From: Sedimentitalea arenosa
GTDB taxonomy: Bacteria > Pseudomonadota > Alphaproteobacteria > Rhodobacterales > Rhodobacteraceae
Length of the DNA: 64,000 nt
Assembly (NCBI RefSeq): GCF_016428585.1
Contig: NZ_JAELVR010000013.1
Coordinates: 1-64,000 of the forward strand
Direction: 5' to 3'
Part shown: piece after piece, positions 1-8,207 of the stretch
Layout: each line of letters begins with the position of its first letter
Numbering within the stretch: position 1 is the stretch's first letter
Notes under the pieces: generated by a model
Told to the model about the DNA's origin: nothing
What the model saw: only the letters and a program-made list of their open reading frames with translations
Database searches by the model: none
Position numbers and translations under genes: made by a program

Positions 1-123
1 GTGGCACAGCCCCGTCGCCTTGATTTCAACCAGAACCTCGCCCGCCCGCGGACCCTCGAGATTGACCTCCATCACCTCCAGCGGCTTCCCCGCCTCCATC
101 GCAACAGCCGCTCGCGTGCGCAT
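1..123 (-). CDS. frmA: S-(hydroxymethyl)glutathione dehydrogenase / class III alcohol dehydrogenase, N-terminal fragment
   Basis: Only the first 41 codons lie in the window, reading leftward off the edge. The start ATG is at 123-121, with a GGGGG run about 6 nt upstream. The peptide begins MRTRAAVAMEAGKPLEVMEV and ends at GLCH, the zinc-ligand cysteine region of class III zinc alcohol dehydrogenases. The family oxidises S-hydroxymethylglutathione (formaldehyde plus glutathione) with NAD in the cytoplasm; the gene is called flhA in Paracoccus and adhI in Rhodobacter. Its position next to quinoprotein accessory genes fits a methanol or C1 oxidation locus. The family call is strong despite the short fragment. 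The rest of the enzyme is not visible. Confidence 0.85.
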   Translation of the reverse strand, partial: MRTRAAVAMEAGKPLEVMEVNLEGPRAGEVLVEIKATGLCH

Positions 124-235
124 CCATACCCCCATCAAAGTCTTAGGCGGGCTGTGCGCCCGGTTTCAAAAGGCTACATCCCGGATGTCGCGCCGCACAA
201 TTAAGACATAGGTGTGTGTTGGCCCTGATGGACAG

Positions 236-267
236 GCTCGGCTCAACCTATAGGATGGCAGCCGAGC
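236..267 (+). other. Inverted repeat in the leader of the 289-903 gene
   Basis: GCTCGGCT (236-243) and AGCCGAGC (260-267) form a perfect 8-bp stem with a 16-nt loop, ending 21 nt before the ATG at 289. It lies in the 165-bp divergent spacer between the formaldehyde dehydrogenase gene and the exported-protein gene. It could be an RNA hairpin or an operator; the sequence does not decide. Confidence 0.4.
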
Positions 268-288
268 GAACCGGGAGGACTCCGAACG

Positions 289-903
289 ATGCAGATCGCA
301 CGCGCCTTGACCGCCACCCTGACCGCGCTGATCCTCGGCGGCACGATGCAGGCCGCGGATTTCTCTGACCCGACATGGCCCTGCATTCAGCGCAAGGTTG
401 GCGAGCTGTCGCTTGGCCTGATGTGGCCGCATCCGGTGCCCGAAGGCCCGCTGCCGGACGCGATCGCCGAGGACGCGACAACGCTGATCACCGCGCTGTC
501 GCTACGCCGGGTCGGTATCGACGAAGCCAGAGTGAGGATCGCGGCCTTCGCAGATGCTCATCCCGACCTGACCCAGGATGACCTGGGCAAGGTGTTCCGC
601 GCCGTGTTCGACCGTGTGCAGCGCGATCGTTCCGCGATCATTTCCGGGATCGAACGCTATTCTCTGAAGCAGATCGCCCTGTCGGAAGCGATCGAGGACA
701 CGCGGGTGCGGATGGACACTCTGATGAAGGCCGACGCGCCCGATTTCGACCAGGTCGACGAGCTGGAAGAGAAGCTCGACTGGGATGAACGCATCTTCCG
801 AGACCGGGCGCAATCGCTGACCTATGTTTGCGAGACCCCGGTGCTGCTGGAACAGCGCATCTATGCGATCGGCCAGGCCTTGATGGCGCAGATACCGCAA
901 TAG
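289..903 (+). CDS. Exported protein of unknown function, C1-locus associated
   Basis: 204 residues with a typical signal peptide (hydrophobic residues 5-19, probable cleavage after MQAA near residue 23). The mature part is mostly helical and charged, with only two cysteines, Cys32 close to the mature N-terminus and Cys181 near the C-terminus, which could form one disulfide. The start is supported by GGGAGGAC about 8 nt upstream of ATG. I do not recognise a domain. It converges with the metallohydrolase gene, leaving 4 nt between stop codons. Location between the formaldehyde dehydrogenase and quinoprotein relay genes suggests a periplasmic role in C1 oxidation, but that is inference from context only. 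Confidence 0.75.
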   Translation: MQIARALTATLTALILGGTMQAADFSDPTWPCIQRKVGELSLGLMWPHPVPEGPLPDAIAEDATTLITALSLRRVGIDEARVRIAAFADAHPDLTQDDLGKVFRAVFDRVQRDRSAIISGIERYSLKQIALSEAIEDTRVRMDTLMKADAPDFDQVDELEEKLDWDERIFRDRAQSLTYVCETPVLLEQRIYAIGQALMAQIPQ

Positions 904-907
904 GGGC

Positions 908-1954
908 TCATTCCCATTCGAGCTCGGTATAGGCGACGGTCGCGTTGCGCGCGTTGAACTGCTCGAACAGCTGCCAACGGCCCGCCTCGGAGGTTGCGAT
1001 GGTATCGACCGCGATGCTGAGCGCCGCGCCGCGGTCGAGCGCCCTGCGCGTGTCCGCGATCAGAACGGACAGGTAGCGCGACAGGTCGGCGCCCCCATCT
1101 GGCCAAGGCAGCACCGGCCCGCCGTGGCCCGGCACGATCTGCGCCACTCGTTGCCCTTGCATCCTATCCAATACCGACACCCAGCCGCGCACCGAACCGT
1201 CGAGCGCCGGGGCGTGGTCGTTGAATACTAGGTCGCCGGTGAACATCACACCCGTTTCGCGATCCAGCACCGTCAGGTCGTTGGTGCTGTGGGCCGTGGG
1301 CCAGGCCATGAGTTCGAGTTCCCTGCCGCCGAGGTCGATCACCGACCGGTCAGCGACCTCAACCTCAGGCAGTACGATCTTCGAGCCGATGAACGGCGCG
1401 TCGCCGATGACACGTTCGAAGGCGGTCCGGTAACTTTCCCGCCGATCCATGAGGGCTGTGGCGAGTTTGACATGGCCGACTATTATTGCACCAACTTCTT
1501 CAAATACCGATGCCCCGAACACGTGATCAGGATGCATGTGGGTCAGGATTACATGGCTGATCGGAAGATCCGTCTGCGCCCGGATCGCGCGATAGAGCCG
1601 TTCGCCGATCACCCTTGACCCTCCCGTGTCTATGACGGCGACCGAGTCCGCACCAATCACGAACCCCGCGTTGGACACTGCCCCCACGTTGTCCGCAGCG
1701 GGTTCCGCGACTTGACCGTGAAAGACGAAAACACCGTCCGCAGCTTCGTGCACCTCCGCGACCGCGCCCAACGGAACGCAACGGGCCGTGCCCTTCGCCA
1801 AGAGGCCGGGAAAGCGGGATACAGCTCTCTCCAGGCGCTCGGACAAACCGGCCTCGCACGCCGCGCGTGTTGCGGCCTCGTAGCCGGGCAGAAGGACGTC
1901 GCGACAGGTTTCGGTCTGCGCCGCGAGACATAGCGTGACGATCAGTTCGAACAT
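908..1954 (-). CDS. Quinoprotein relay system zinc metallohydrolase (SoxH-related, MBL fold)
   Basis: 348 residues. The metallo-beta-lactamase metal site is intact: HxHxDH at residues 139-144 (THMHPDH), a later AHSTND histidine, the FTGD aspartate and the PGHGG histidine. The N-terminus has a short hydrophobic start and four cysteines (9, 17, 33, 59) before the hydrolase domain, which is unlike cytoplasmic glyoxalase II. This layout matches the SoxH-like 'quinoprotein relay system zinc metallohydrolase 2' type, found near PQQ-dependent dehydrogenases together with a SoxYZ-like carrier. That carrier is the divergent neighbour at 2083. The substrate is unknown; cleavage of a carrier-bound thioester or persulfide is a guess. 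GGGAAG precedes the ATG. Confidence 0.82.
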   Translation of the reverse strand: MFELIVTLCLAAQTETCRDVLLPGYEAATRAACEAGLSERLERAVSRFPGLLAKGTARCVPLGAVAEVHEAADGVFVFHGQVAEPAADNVGAVSNAGFVIGADSVAVIDTGGSRVIGERLYRAIRAQTDLPISHVILTHMHPDHVFGASVFEEVGAIIVGHVKLATALMDRRESYRTAFERVIGDAPFIGSKIVLPEVEVADRSVIDLGGRELELMAWPTAHSTNDLTVLDRETGVMFTGDLVFNDHAPALDGSVRGWVSVLDRMQGQRVAQIVPGHGGPVLPWPDGGADLSRYLSVLIADTRRALDRGAALSIAVDTIATSEAGRWQLFEQFNARNATVAYTELEWE

Positions 1955-2082
1955 GGCTCTTCCCGTCCTTTCGACACGTTCAATCTATCAAGCTTCCGTG
2001 CGCCTAGGTTCATATCCGTAAGTCTGCGTTTCGCCTGGGCCACGATTATGGTAACTTTCGCCATCAAAGGTGGAGGTCCGTC

Positions 2083-2895
2083 ATGAAACCACTCGTTCTC
2101 GCAATGCTTGTCGCAATGCTTGCCCAAGCTGCGCTGGCGCAGGATGGTGCGCGCGACAATCCTCTGATTGACGGGCCGACCTGGCAAGAGCTTCGCGACG
2201 ATTTCGTTCCGTCCGGCACCGATGTTCGGGATGGCGCGGCGCTCTTCACCGTGGATGCACCCTATCGCGCAAACGATGCGGCCACCGTGCCCGTGGTGAT
2301 CCGTCAGGTCGATCCAACGGTGACACTTAGAAAGGCGCAGGTCATCATCGACGAGAACCCCGCCCCGATGGCGGCCGATCTGACCTTCGGCGACCGGATG
2401 CAGCCAGTCGACTTCGAACTGCGGGTTCGGATCGACCAGTATTCCAACGTCCGCGTCCTGGCGACAACGGAAGCGGGCACCTTCATGTCGGGCCGTTTCG
2501 TGAAGGCGTCGGGCGGGTGTTCGGCCCCGGCCACCAAGGATCCGACCGCGGCGCTCGCGTCGATGGGACAGATGCGGCTCAAGCATTTTGACGAGTCCGA
2601 CAACATGTCGGGGCAGCGGCGGGATGCGCAGATCATGATCCGCCACCCGAACTATTCAGGGTTGCAGCGCGACCAGATCACACAGCTGTTCGTCAGCGCG
2701 CATTTCATCGACTCGCTCGAGGTTTATCAGGGCGAGGAGCTGTTGTTTTCGCTCGAGGGCGGCATCTCGGTCAGCGAAAACCCGGTCTTTCGGTTCGTTT
2801 ATACCGACAATGGCGCGCCGACCCTGACGGTGCGGGCGCATGACACCGAGGGCAACCTGTTCGAACAGGTCCTGCCGAAATCGGTGCAATCCTGA
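2083..2895 (+). CDS. Quinoprotein dehydrogenase-associated SoxYZ-like carrier protein
   Basis: 270 residues with signal peptide (about 1-19, cleavage after ALA). The first half resembles SoxY and ends in an arm containing the only cysteine of the protein, Cys146, in KASGGCSAP. The second half resembles the beta-sandwich SoxZ, so this is a SoxY-SoxZ fusion. In SoxY the GGCGG cysteine carries sulfur intermediates; here the second glycine pair is changed and the arm is internal. No sulfur-oxidation sox genes are visible nearby. The divergent metallohydrolase and C1 genes instead fit the quinoprotein-associated subtype. GGAGG lies 7 nt before the ATG. What is carried on Cys146 is unknown. Confidence 0.82.
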   Translation: MKPLVLAMLVAMLAQAALAQDGARDNPLIDGPTWQELRDDFVPSGTDVRDGAALFTVDAPYRANDAATVPVVIRQVDPTVTLRKAQVIIDENPAPMAADLTFGDRMQPVDFELRVRIDQYSNVRVLATTEAGTFMSGRFVKASGGCSAPATKDPTAALASMGQMRLKHFDESDNMSGQRRDAQIMIRHPNYSGLQRDQITQLFVSAHFIDSLEVYQGEELLFSLEGGISVSENPVFRFVYTDNGAPTLTVRAHDTEGNLFEQVLPKSVQS

Positions 2896-2915
2896 GGTCG
2901 CGCCGCCCGACACGA

Positions 2916-3266
2916 TCAGAAACAGAGAATCTCGGCCTCGGCCTGTGCGCGGCGCAGGTCGGCCACGAGATTGCTGGCCATGGCAGAAGAGCGGAAGATC
3001 GATGTCCGCTCTCCCCCGACAAGCTGCATGGACAGCACCGTCTCGGCTTCGACGTATTTCTCGTACGGCAGGATCGATGCGATCACGTCGATCGAACAGG
3101 AACACTTTTCGAGCGCCCTGCGGCTCTGCCCGTTGGTGGCCATGCAGGCAAAGACGTAATCTGCCCGTGCGACGGTCGGATAGTCGTTGAATCGTTCCTC
3201 GGCCGTCTGCGCCGAAACGCCAACTGCGAGGCTCGCGGCCAGAGCAATTGTCACCGCGCGGATCAT
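2916..3266 (-). CDS. Small exported four-cysteine protein, C1-locus associated
   Basis: 116 residues with signal peptide (cleavage probably after VSA, residue 19). The mature protein of about 97 residues has four cysteines (41, 55, 57, 115), including a C-S-C pair, enough for two disulfides. No haem CXXCH motif is present, so it is not a c-type cytochrome. Its start overlaps the stop of the 3263-3916 gene by ATGA, so the two are translated together. Homologues sit beside XoxF-type loci in roseobacters to my recollection. Function unknown; I infer a periplasmic partner of the SoxYZ-like carrier. Confidence 0.72.
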   Translation of the reverse strand: MIRAVTIALAASLAVGVSAQTAEERFNDYPTVARADYVFACMATNGQSRRALEKCSCSIDVIASILPYEKYVEAETVLSMQLVGGERTSIFRSSAMASNLVADLRRAQAEAEILCF

Positions 3267-3916
3267 TGTGTTGTCTCGACAGCTTGCAGGGTCAGGGCAT
3301 TGGTATATAGCGGCGTCTCGTCGGATTCACCGGGTACCTTTGCGACGAGGGATCCGTACCATCCTGGGATCTCCTCGGACATGGTGAAGGTCAGGGCAAG
3401 ATCGCCATAGCCCTTCATCCGTTCACGGTTCTCGTCGTTCTCGAACGGATGGAGGGTCACCTCCCGCGAGGCCAGCGCGCGCCCGTCGAACCGGAACTGC
3501 GCGGCATGGATGTCAGCCTCCTGAACGAGTGCGTCCTTGATCCTGTTGCGGATGTAGAACGGGCTGCCACCGGCCTGATGCGCCACGTCACGCAGAACCG
3601 TCTCGACAAAATACATCACCACCGGGTTTCCGACCGATGCGGGGAACTGGCCGAGCCCCCGGTGCTTGCCGTCCTGAAAGAACGTGAGCCGCGCCATGTC
3701 GTCGGGCTCGAACGTCAGGTTGACCGAACCCGTATTGCGCGCCGCGCGATCGGGATCTGCGGCGATAACGACGTTGCGGTCGTAAACCAGGACCGAAGCC
3801 GTCGAAACGTCCGACAGGGTTTCGGTCTTGAAGATCAGGTCATAGGCTTCCTCGGCTTGCGCCGCCGCCTGATTCAGCGCCAGAGCCGCCACGACCGCGA
3901 TCAATTTTGTTCGCAT
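3263..3916 (-). CDS. Exported cysteine-free protein of unknown function, C1-locus associated
   Basis: 217 residues from the ATG at 3916, chosen over a longer reading frame because GGGAGG lies 6 nt upstream and a clean signal peptide begins there (MRTKLIAVVAALALNQAAAQA). The mature protein contains no cysteine and is predicted to be beta-rich (segments such as VNLTFEPDDMARLTFF). It is translationally coupled by ATGA to the four-cysteine protein downstream. I recognise no domain. It sits between the sensory operon and the SoxYZ-like carrier on the same strand as the regulator genes and may share their transcript. Confidence 0.7.
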   Translation of the reverse strand: MRTKLIAVVAALALNQAAAQAEEAYDLIFKTETLSDVSTASVLVYDRNVVIAADPDRAARNTGSVNLTFEPDDMARLTFFQDGKHRGLGQFPASVGNPVVMYFVETVLRDVAHQAGGSPFYIRNRIKDALVQEADIHAAQFRFDGRALASREVTLHPFENDENRERMKGYGDLALTFTMSEEIPGWYGSLVAKVPGESDETPLYTNALTLQAVETTQ

Positions 3917-4003
3917 GATTGCCTCCCTTGTCGGCGACCAGCCTATGTTTTTTCCTCGCCACGTCACGGGATACTTTGGTCGGCGCGCAGGCGGTCGCGG
4001 CGA

Positions 4004-6250
4004 TCAGGAGGACGAGGCATGTGCCAGCGTCTTCCAATCGATCAGCGACCGGAGCCGCGACAGGTTGACCGGCTTGGTCAACACCGAGAACCGATGCCGA
4101 TACCCGGCTTCCTTGATGTGATCCTCGTGATTGGCGGTGATCATGATGGCGGGAATGTCGCGATCGAGCCTGTCGCGCAGCGTCAGGATCGCCTTGATCC
4201 CCGTGTCATCCCCGTTCAGGTGATAATCCGCAAGGATGATGTCCGGCGGCATCCCGATATCCTCGACCAGACCGAGCGCCTCCTGAGTGCTCTGCGCCGC
4301 AAGAACGCTGGCTCCCCAGCCCTCCAGTTTCTGAACCATCGCGAACGCAACGCCCGGATCGTTTTCGACCAACAGGATGATCAGGTCCATGTCCTCGTCG
4401 CCGTTACGCGCCGCGCTGTCCGTGCTGCCGGTCATCAGTGCGTTGGGAGCGACGACCGGCAGGGTCAGTGAAAAGACCGAACCGACCCCGGGTTTGGAGC
4501 GCACGGCGATAGGGTGGCCCAGCAGGCGGCAGGCACGGTCGACGATGGACAGGCCCAGCCCCATGCCCTGGCTGTTGTTGCCGGAGCGGTCGGCACGCGT
4601 GAACTCGCCGAAGATCAACTGCTGATCCTTGCGCGGAATCCCGACTCCGGTGTCCCAGACCTCGATCGTGGCCGTGTCACGGTGACGTCGGCAACCGACG
4701 AGGATCCGGCCCTCGTTGGTGTAGCGGATCGCGTTGTCGACGAAATTCTGCACCGACCGGGCAAGATAGCGCTGGTCGCTCTTGACCCAAAGGCTTGTCG
4801 GTACGAAGCGTAGGTCCAGTCCCTTTTCAACCGCCAGCTGTCCCAGATCCTCGTGCACGCCCTGCAAGACATCCTGCAGCGGGAAAGAGGTCACGACCAG
4901 GTTGGTATCGGTGGCTTCCAGCCGGGCAATATCCAGAAGCGCATGCAGCAGACCCTCGATCGAGCGGAACGAGCCTTCGAGCCGGCGCACGGTTTCCTCG
5001 ATATCGCTTCCCACGGTGCGGTCGAGAACCGTCGAGATCAGCAGCTTGGCCGCATTGATCGGCTGAAGCAGGTCATGACTCGCCGCTGCGAAGAATCGGG
5101 TCTTCGATGTCATGGCCGTCTCGACCTCTGCCTTGGCAACGCGCAGGTCTTCCTCGACGCGGGCCTGTTCCTCGTATTGACGGCGTAGCTGAACGTTGGC
5201 CTCGGTCAGTTCCGAAGTGCGTGCCTGGACCCGCATCTCCAGCATCTCCGTGGTCTGGAATTCGACCGTCACGTCCATCACATTGACGATACATCCGCCG
5301 TCAGGCAGCGGATGCATGTCGATGTCGAGTATTCTGTCGTTCACGTGACGCACCCGCTGGCGCAGGTTTCCGGCCCGGCGCAGGAACCGGATAAGGCTGG
5401 CGAAATCGTCATGCGGCAGGTCGCCCACCAAGGCCTGCGCCTTGAGATATTCGATGATCTGACCAAAGGCCGTTCCCAATGTCGTCAGCTGGATCGGCAG
5501 GGTCAGCAGCGCCCCGAACTGTGCATTGTTGATCAGCAGCGTGCCCTCGGCGGAAAAGGTCGCAACCCCCTGCGGCATGTGATCGAAGGCTGCCTGCAGA
5601 AAATGCTCCTGCTCGTCGATCAGACGGTTCTTTTCCAGTCGGTTGTTGCGCACGACGGCGGTGATTTCGGTCTGCAGGATCACCGTGTTGTTGGACCGCG
5701 TGCGCCTTGACGTGATGACGAACCAACGGTCGTTCCGCAGACCAAGTACGAAGGGCGCCGCCGGCCCCTCACCCAATTGCAGGATCGACCGGCGCAAGCC
5801 GAACCGCGTCAGCCCGTCGCGCGGGTGGATGCTCTTGCTGCGGGCAAGCGCCTCGACATAAGCCGAGAATTCGAGGCCGGTCTCGACCAGGGATTGGACA
5901 TCCGGGATCAGGTGCTTGAAGAAATCGTTGAAAACCTGCAGGCGCCCTTCGGCGAACAGCGCGAACCCGCCCTCCATGGTTTCAAGCGCGTCCTCGAGCG
6001 TTCGCTGCGTGCGGGCGCGCGCCACTTCCGAGCTTTCCAACCGGTTGCTTGCCCGTCCGAGCGTGGTCAGCGCGTCCTCGAGATCGCGCGTCTTTTCCGA
6101 CACCTTGCTTTGCAAGCGGATCGCGGACTGGAACAGCGAATAGGCCGAGCCGCCCAGTTCATGCTGCTGATTGGCCCGGCGCACCAACGCATCGATGATC
6201 TTGGCCTGCCGTTGAACCTGAACCTCAAGCGGTTCGTTGGGATCAATCAT
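4004..6250 (-). CDS. Hybrid PAS sensor histidine kinase, FlhS/NahK-like
   Basis: 748 residues from the ATG at 6250, which overlaps the FIST-protein stop as ATGA. No membrane segment is seen. Order: coiled coil with heptad-like charge (about 40-90), PAS (about 85-205), second PAS (about 213-335), coiled coil (335-380), HisKA with phospho-acceptor His392 in AASHDLLQPINA, ATP-binding domain with N-box DNAIRY and G-boxes DTGVGIP and GMGLGLSIV, then a C-terminal receiver with Asp675 in ILADYHLNGDD. The sequence type is that of soluble NahK/ErcS' kinases, which partner FIST proteins. Paracoccus FlhS, controlling formaldehyde and methanol oxidation genes, is the likely functional counterpart. Confidence 0.88.
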   Translation of the reverse strand: MIDPNEPLEVQVQRQAKIIDALVRRANQQHELGGSAYSLFQSAIRLQSKVSEKTRDLEDALTTLGRASNRLESSEVARARTQRTLEDALETMEGGFALFAEGRLQVFNDFFKHLIPDVQSLVETGLEFSAYVEALARSKSIHPRDGLTRFGLRRSILQLGEGPAAPFVLGLRNDRWFVITSRRTRSNNTVILQTEITAVVRNNRLEKNRLIDEQEHFLQAAFDHMPQGVATFSAEGTLLINNAQFGALLTLPIQLTTLGTAFGQIIEYLKAQALVGDLPHDDFASLIRFLRRAGNLRQRVRHVNDRILDIDMHPLPDGGCIVNVMDVTVEFQTTEMLEMRVQARTSELTEANVQLRRQYEEQARVEEDLRVAKAEVETAMTSKTRFFAAASHDLLQPINAAKLLISTVLDRTVGSDIEETVRRLEGSFRSIEGLLHALLDIARLEATDTNLVVTSFPLQDVLQGVHEDLGQLAVEKGLDLRFVPTSLWVKSDQRYLARSVQNFVDNAIRYTNEGRILVGCRRHRDTATIEVWDTGVGIPRKDQQLIFGEFTRADRSGNNSQGMGLGLSIVDRACRLLGHPIAVRSKPGVGSVFSLTLPVVAPNALMTGSTDSAARNGDEDMDLIILLVENDPGVAFAMVQKLEGWGASVLAAQSTQEALGLVEDIGMPPDIILADYHLNGDDTGIKAILTLRDRLDRDIPAIMITANHEDHIKEAGYRHRFSVLTKPVNLSRLRSLIDWKTLAHASSS

Positions 6251-7416
6251 GACAAGTCCGCCCGTCCCGGCGAAAAAAATGCGATCCCGACGAAGGTCTG
6301 GTTCATGTGAACGCCGCGATGTTGCTCGCCATAGGTGTTGAAGCCCAGCACACGATGGGCCGACAGAATGCGCGAGGCTTCGGCAACAAGCTGGTTCTGC
6401 TCGACCTCGAGCCGCCGCAACACGCAATCAAAGCCGAGTATGAAATCGGGTACGTGTCCGTTCCGTCCCACGCCCGAAAGCTCGGCCTCCAAGGTCTCGA
6501 GGATCGCCTTCCCCCGGCCCAGCGTCAGCACTAGGCCGTTCTCGATAGCCGACAGGAAAGCGAGGCTTTGACCATCCACGACCTGCTGGATCGCGCGCAC
6601 GTGCCAGGTGTCGTGGTTACGCACCAGAACCGGGTTCTCGGCAAAGACGCGCGGCGACAGCTCCGATACGTCGTGCCCGACGAGCCGTGCGTATTCGCGT
6701 GCCGCGGGAGAACCGTTGATCTCGGTCACGATGCGGTCCTCGGGCTGCGCTTCGGTCACGACAAGCTGACGATCCGTCGGCATGAAGTGGTCGAACTCCA
6801 GTCCTGCGAATTGCAGATCGGTCTCGACCAGGATCAGAAGCGCCGCATCGGCGTGGAACTGGCCGCCATGCAGTACCAGGGTCTCGTCAAAGGCAAGCCC
6901 GTGCCCGGCCGAACCGCCGAAAGTCGGCAGGTCCCCCAGCCCCGCGTCCAGCGCCGCGACAAGAATGTCCTCCTGCTTGGAAAGCCCATCTGCGAAGGTG
7001 ACCGCGAAACGGTTCCAGTTGGCGGTTTTCTGAAAACGCTCCGCCAGGGTGCGTGCCTGCAGCGCCGTCGCTTCGATCGACAGCGGCTTGAGCGGATGTA
7101 TCAGGGTCGAGGAACAGCGGAAATGTCGCCGCGGAAAAGCCACCAGCAGCAGCGCGTCGTTCTGGTACCCTTTCGGCGTGATCTGGCCGGCCGTGGTGCA
7201 GCCGAACGCCGGCGTCTTGGGCAGCGATCGGTTGAGCGCCTGGGCAACCCTGTCGTGATCCAGACTGTCGGGCACGAAGACCAGCACGAAGCAGTGACCC
7301 GCCACACCGATCTGTTCTACGACCTGTTGCACCGCCGCGTCCGGATCGCTTGCATAGGACACGCCGAAGGCGACGAGTTCGGGTGACCTTATGAATCCGG
7401 GCGGCTGCACGTTCAT
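6247..7416 (-). CDS. FIST N- and C-domain signal transduction protein (NosP-like sensor)
   Basis: 389 residues, soluble. The N-terminal FIST half (about 15-210) includes GCTTAGQI and FGGSAGHG; the C-terminal FIST_C half ends in GFNTYGEQHRGVHMNQTF, the signature of the family. FIST proteins encoded beside NahK-type kinases in Pseudomonas (NosP) bind haem and sense nitric oxide, shifting kinase activity. The gene is coupled by ATGA to the hybrid kinase and follows the response regulator by 7 nt, so all three are one unit. Whether this member binds haem cannot be told from sequence; small-molecule sensing by FIST domains in general is equally possible. Confidence 0.85.
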   Translation of the reverse strand: MNVQPPGFIRSPELVAFGVSYASDPDAAVQQVVEQIGVAGHCFVLVFVPDSLDHDRVAQALNRSLPKTPAFGCTTAGQITPKGYQNDALLLVAFPRRHFRCSSTLIHPLKPLSIEATALQARTLAERFQKTANWNRFAVTFADGLSKQEDILVAALDAGLGDLPTFGGSAGHGLAFDETLVLHGGQFHADAALLILVETDLQFAGLEFDHFMPTDRQLVVTEAQPEDRIVTEINGSPAAREYARLVGHDVSELSPRVFAENPVLVRNHDTWHVRAIQQVVDGQSLAFLSAIENGLVLTLGRGKAILETLEAELSGVGRNGHVPDFILGFDCVLRRLEVEQNQLVAEASRILSAHRVLGFNTYGEQHRGVHMNQTFVGIAFFSPGRADLS

Positions 7417-7423
7417 GGCGACC

Positions 7424-8149
7424 TCAACTCAGCAAAGCGCGGGCGTCCTCGTCCGACATCTTGCTCCGGCTCGGAAAGCCAACCTTGTTGACCAGAACTG
7501 CCGCCTGCGTCCGGTTGCGCACCCCCAGCCGCCGCAACAGCGCCGTGATGTGCGCCTTGACCGTGGCTTCGGCCAGAGACATCTCATAGGCGATCTGCTT
7601 GTTGGGCTTGCCCGCGCAGATCAGCCCCATGATCCGCCCCTGCTGCGGGGTCAGGTCGGCGATCCTCTGGGCGATCTCCTGCACCGTTGTCGCGTCGGCG
7701 ACATCGGGGCGGGCCTGGGGTCTGAAACCGTCCGGCACGACCTTGCTGCCCCTTTCGATCTTCTCCAGAGCGATGCGGAAATCCTCCTGAGAGGCACCTT
7801 TCGGCACGAACCCTGCCGCCCCCGCCTCCAGCAACATCTGGATCGTCTCGTCTGAGGAGTCCGCCGAAATCACCAACACCGGCACCTCGGGCAGACGTTC
7901 CTTGATCGCCAGGAATCCGCTCAGTCCCGTCACGTCGGGCAGCCGCAGGTCGAGCAGAACGAGATCCGGCGTTTCGCCGCCCTCGAGCAGCCGAACCGCC
8001 TCTGCCAAACTATTGGCCGAGCGCACGGATTGCGCCTGGCACCGTTCGGACAGGGTGGCCACGAGCGCATCGCAATAGAGTGGATGGTCATCGATGACGA
8101 GGATCGAGCGAATGACGATCGCATCGTCCTTCTTCTCCAAGGTCTTCAT
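7424..8149 (-). CDS. LuxR/NarL-family response regulator, FlhR-like
   Basis: 241 residues from the ATG at 8149, chosen because GGGAGG is positioned just upstream. Receiver domain about 14-130 with the acidic pair Asp20-Asp21, phospho-acceptor Asp67 (LVLLDLRLPD) and Lys117 (FVPKGAS). LuxR-type helix-turn-helix about 165-225 (LTPQQGRIMGLICAGKPNKQIA ending in the recognition helix region EATVKAHITALLRRLGV). First gene of a regulator, FIST sensor, hybrid kinase operon. In Paracoccus an equivalent FlhR activates formaldehyde dehydrogenase and methanol oxidation genes. Regulation of the 1-3.9 kb genes and of the MoxR operon is a reasonable prediction. Confidence 0.88.
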   Translation of the reverse strand: MKTLEKKDDAIVIRSILVIDDHPLYCDALVATLSERCQAQSVRSANSLAEAVRLLEGGETPDLVLLDLRLPDVTGLSGFLAIKERLPEVPVLVISADSSDETIQMLLEAGAAGFVPKGASQEDFRIALEKIERGSKVVPDGFRPQARPDVADATTVQEIAQRIADLTPQQGRIMGLICAGKPNKQIAYEMSLAEATVKAHITALLRRLGVRNRTQAAVLVNKVGFPSRSKMSDEDARALLS

Positions 8150-8207
8150 GAATGGTCCTCCCGGCTTGACGCTACCAAAACAGGCGTCGGCATGGCAAGG
8201 AAACCGA

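Noticed and set aside
3840-4037. Small frame with a lipobox-like LIAATAC stretch between the kinase and exported-protein genes
   Set aside because: It overlaps both neighbours, has no ribosome site, and its second half is the shifted start of the 3263-3916 gene. It might be a tiny lipoprotein, but support is too thin.
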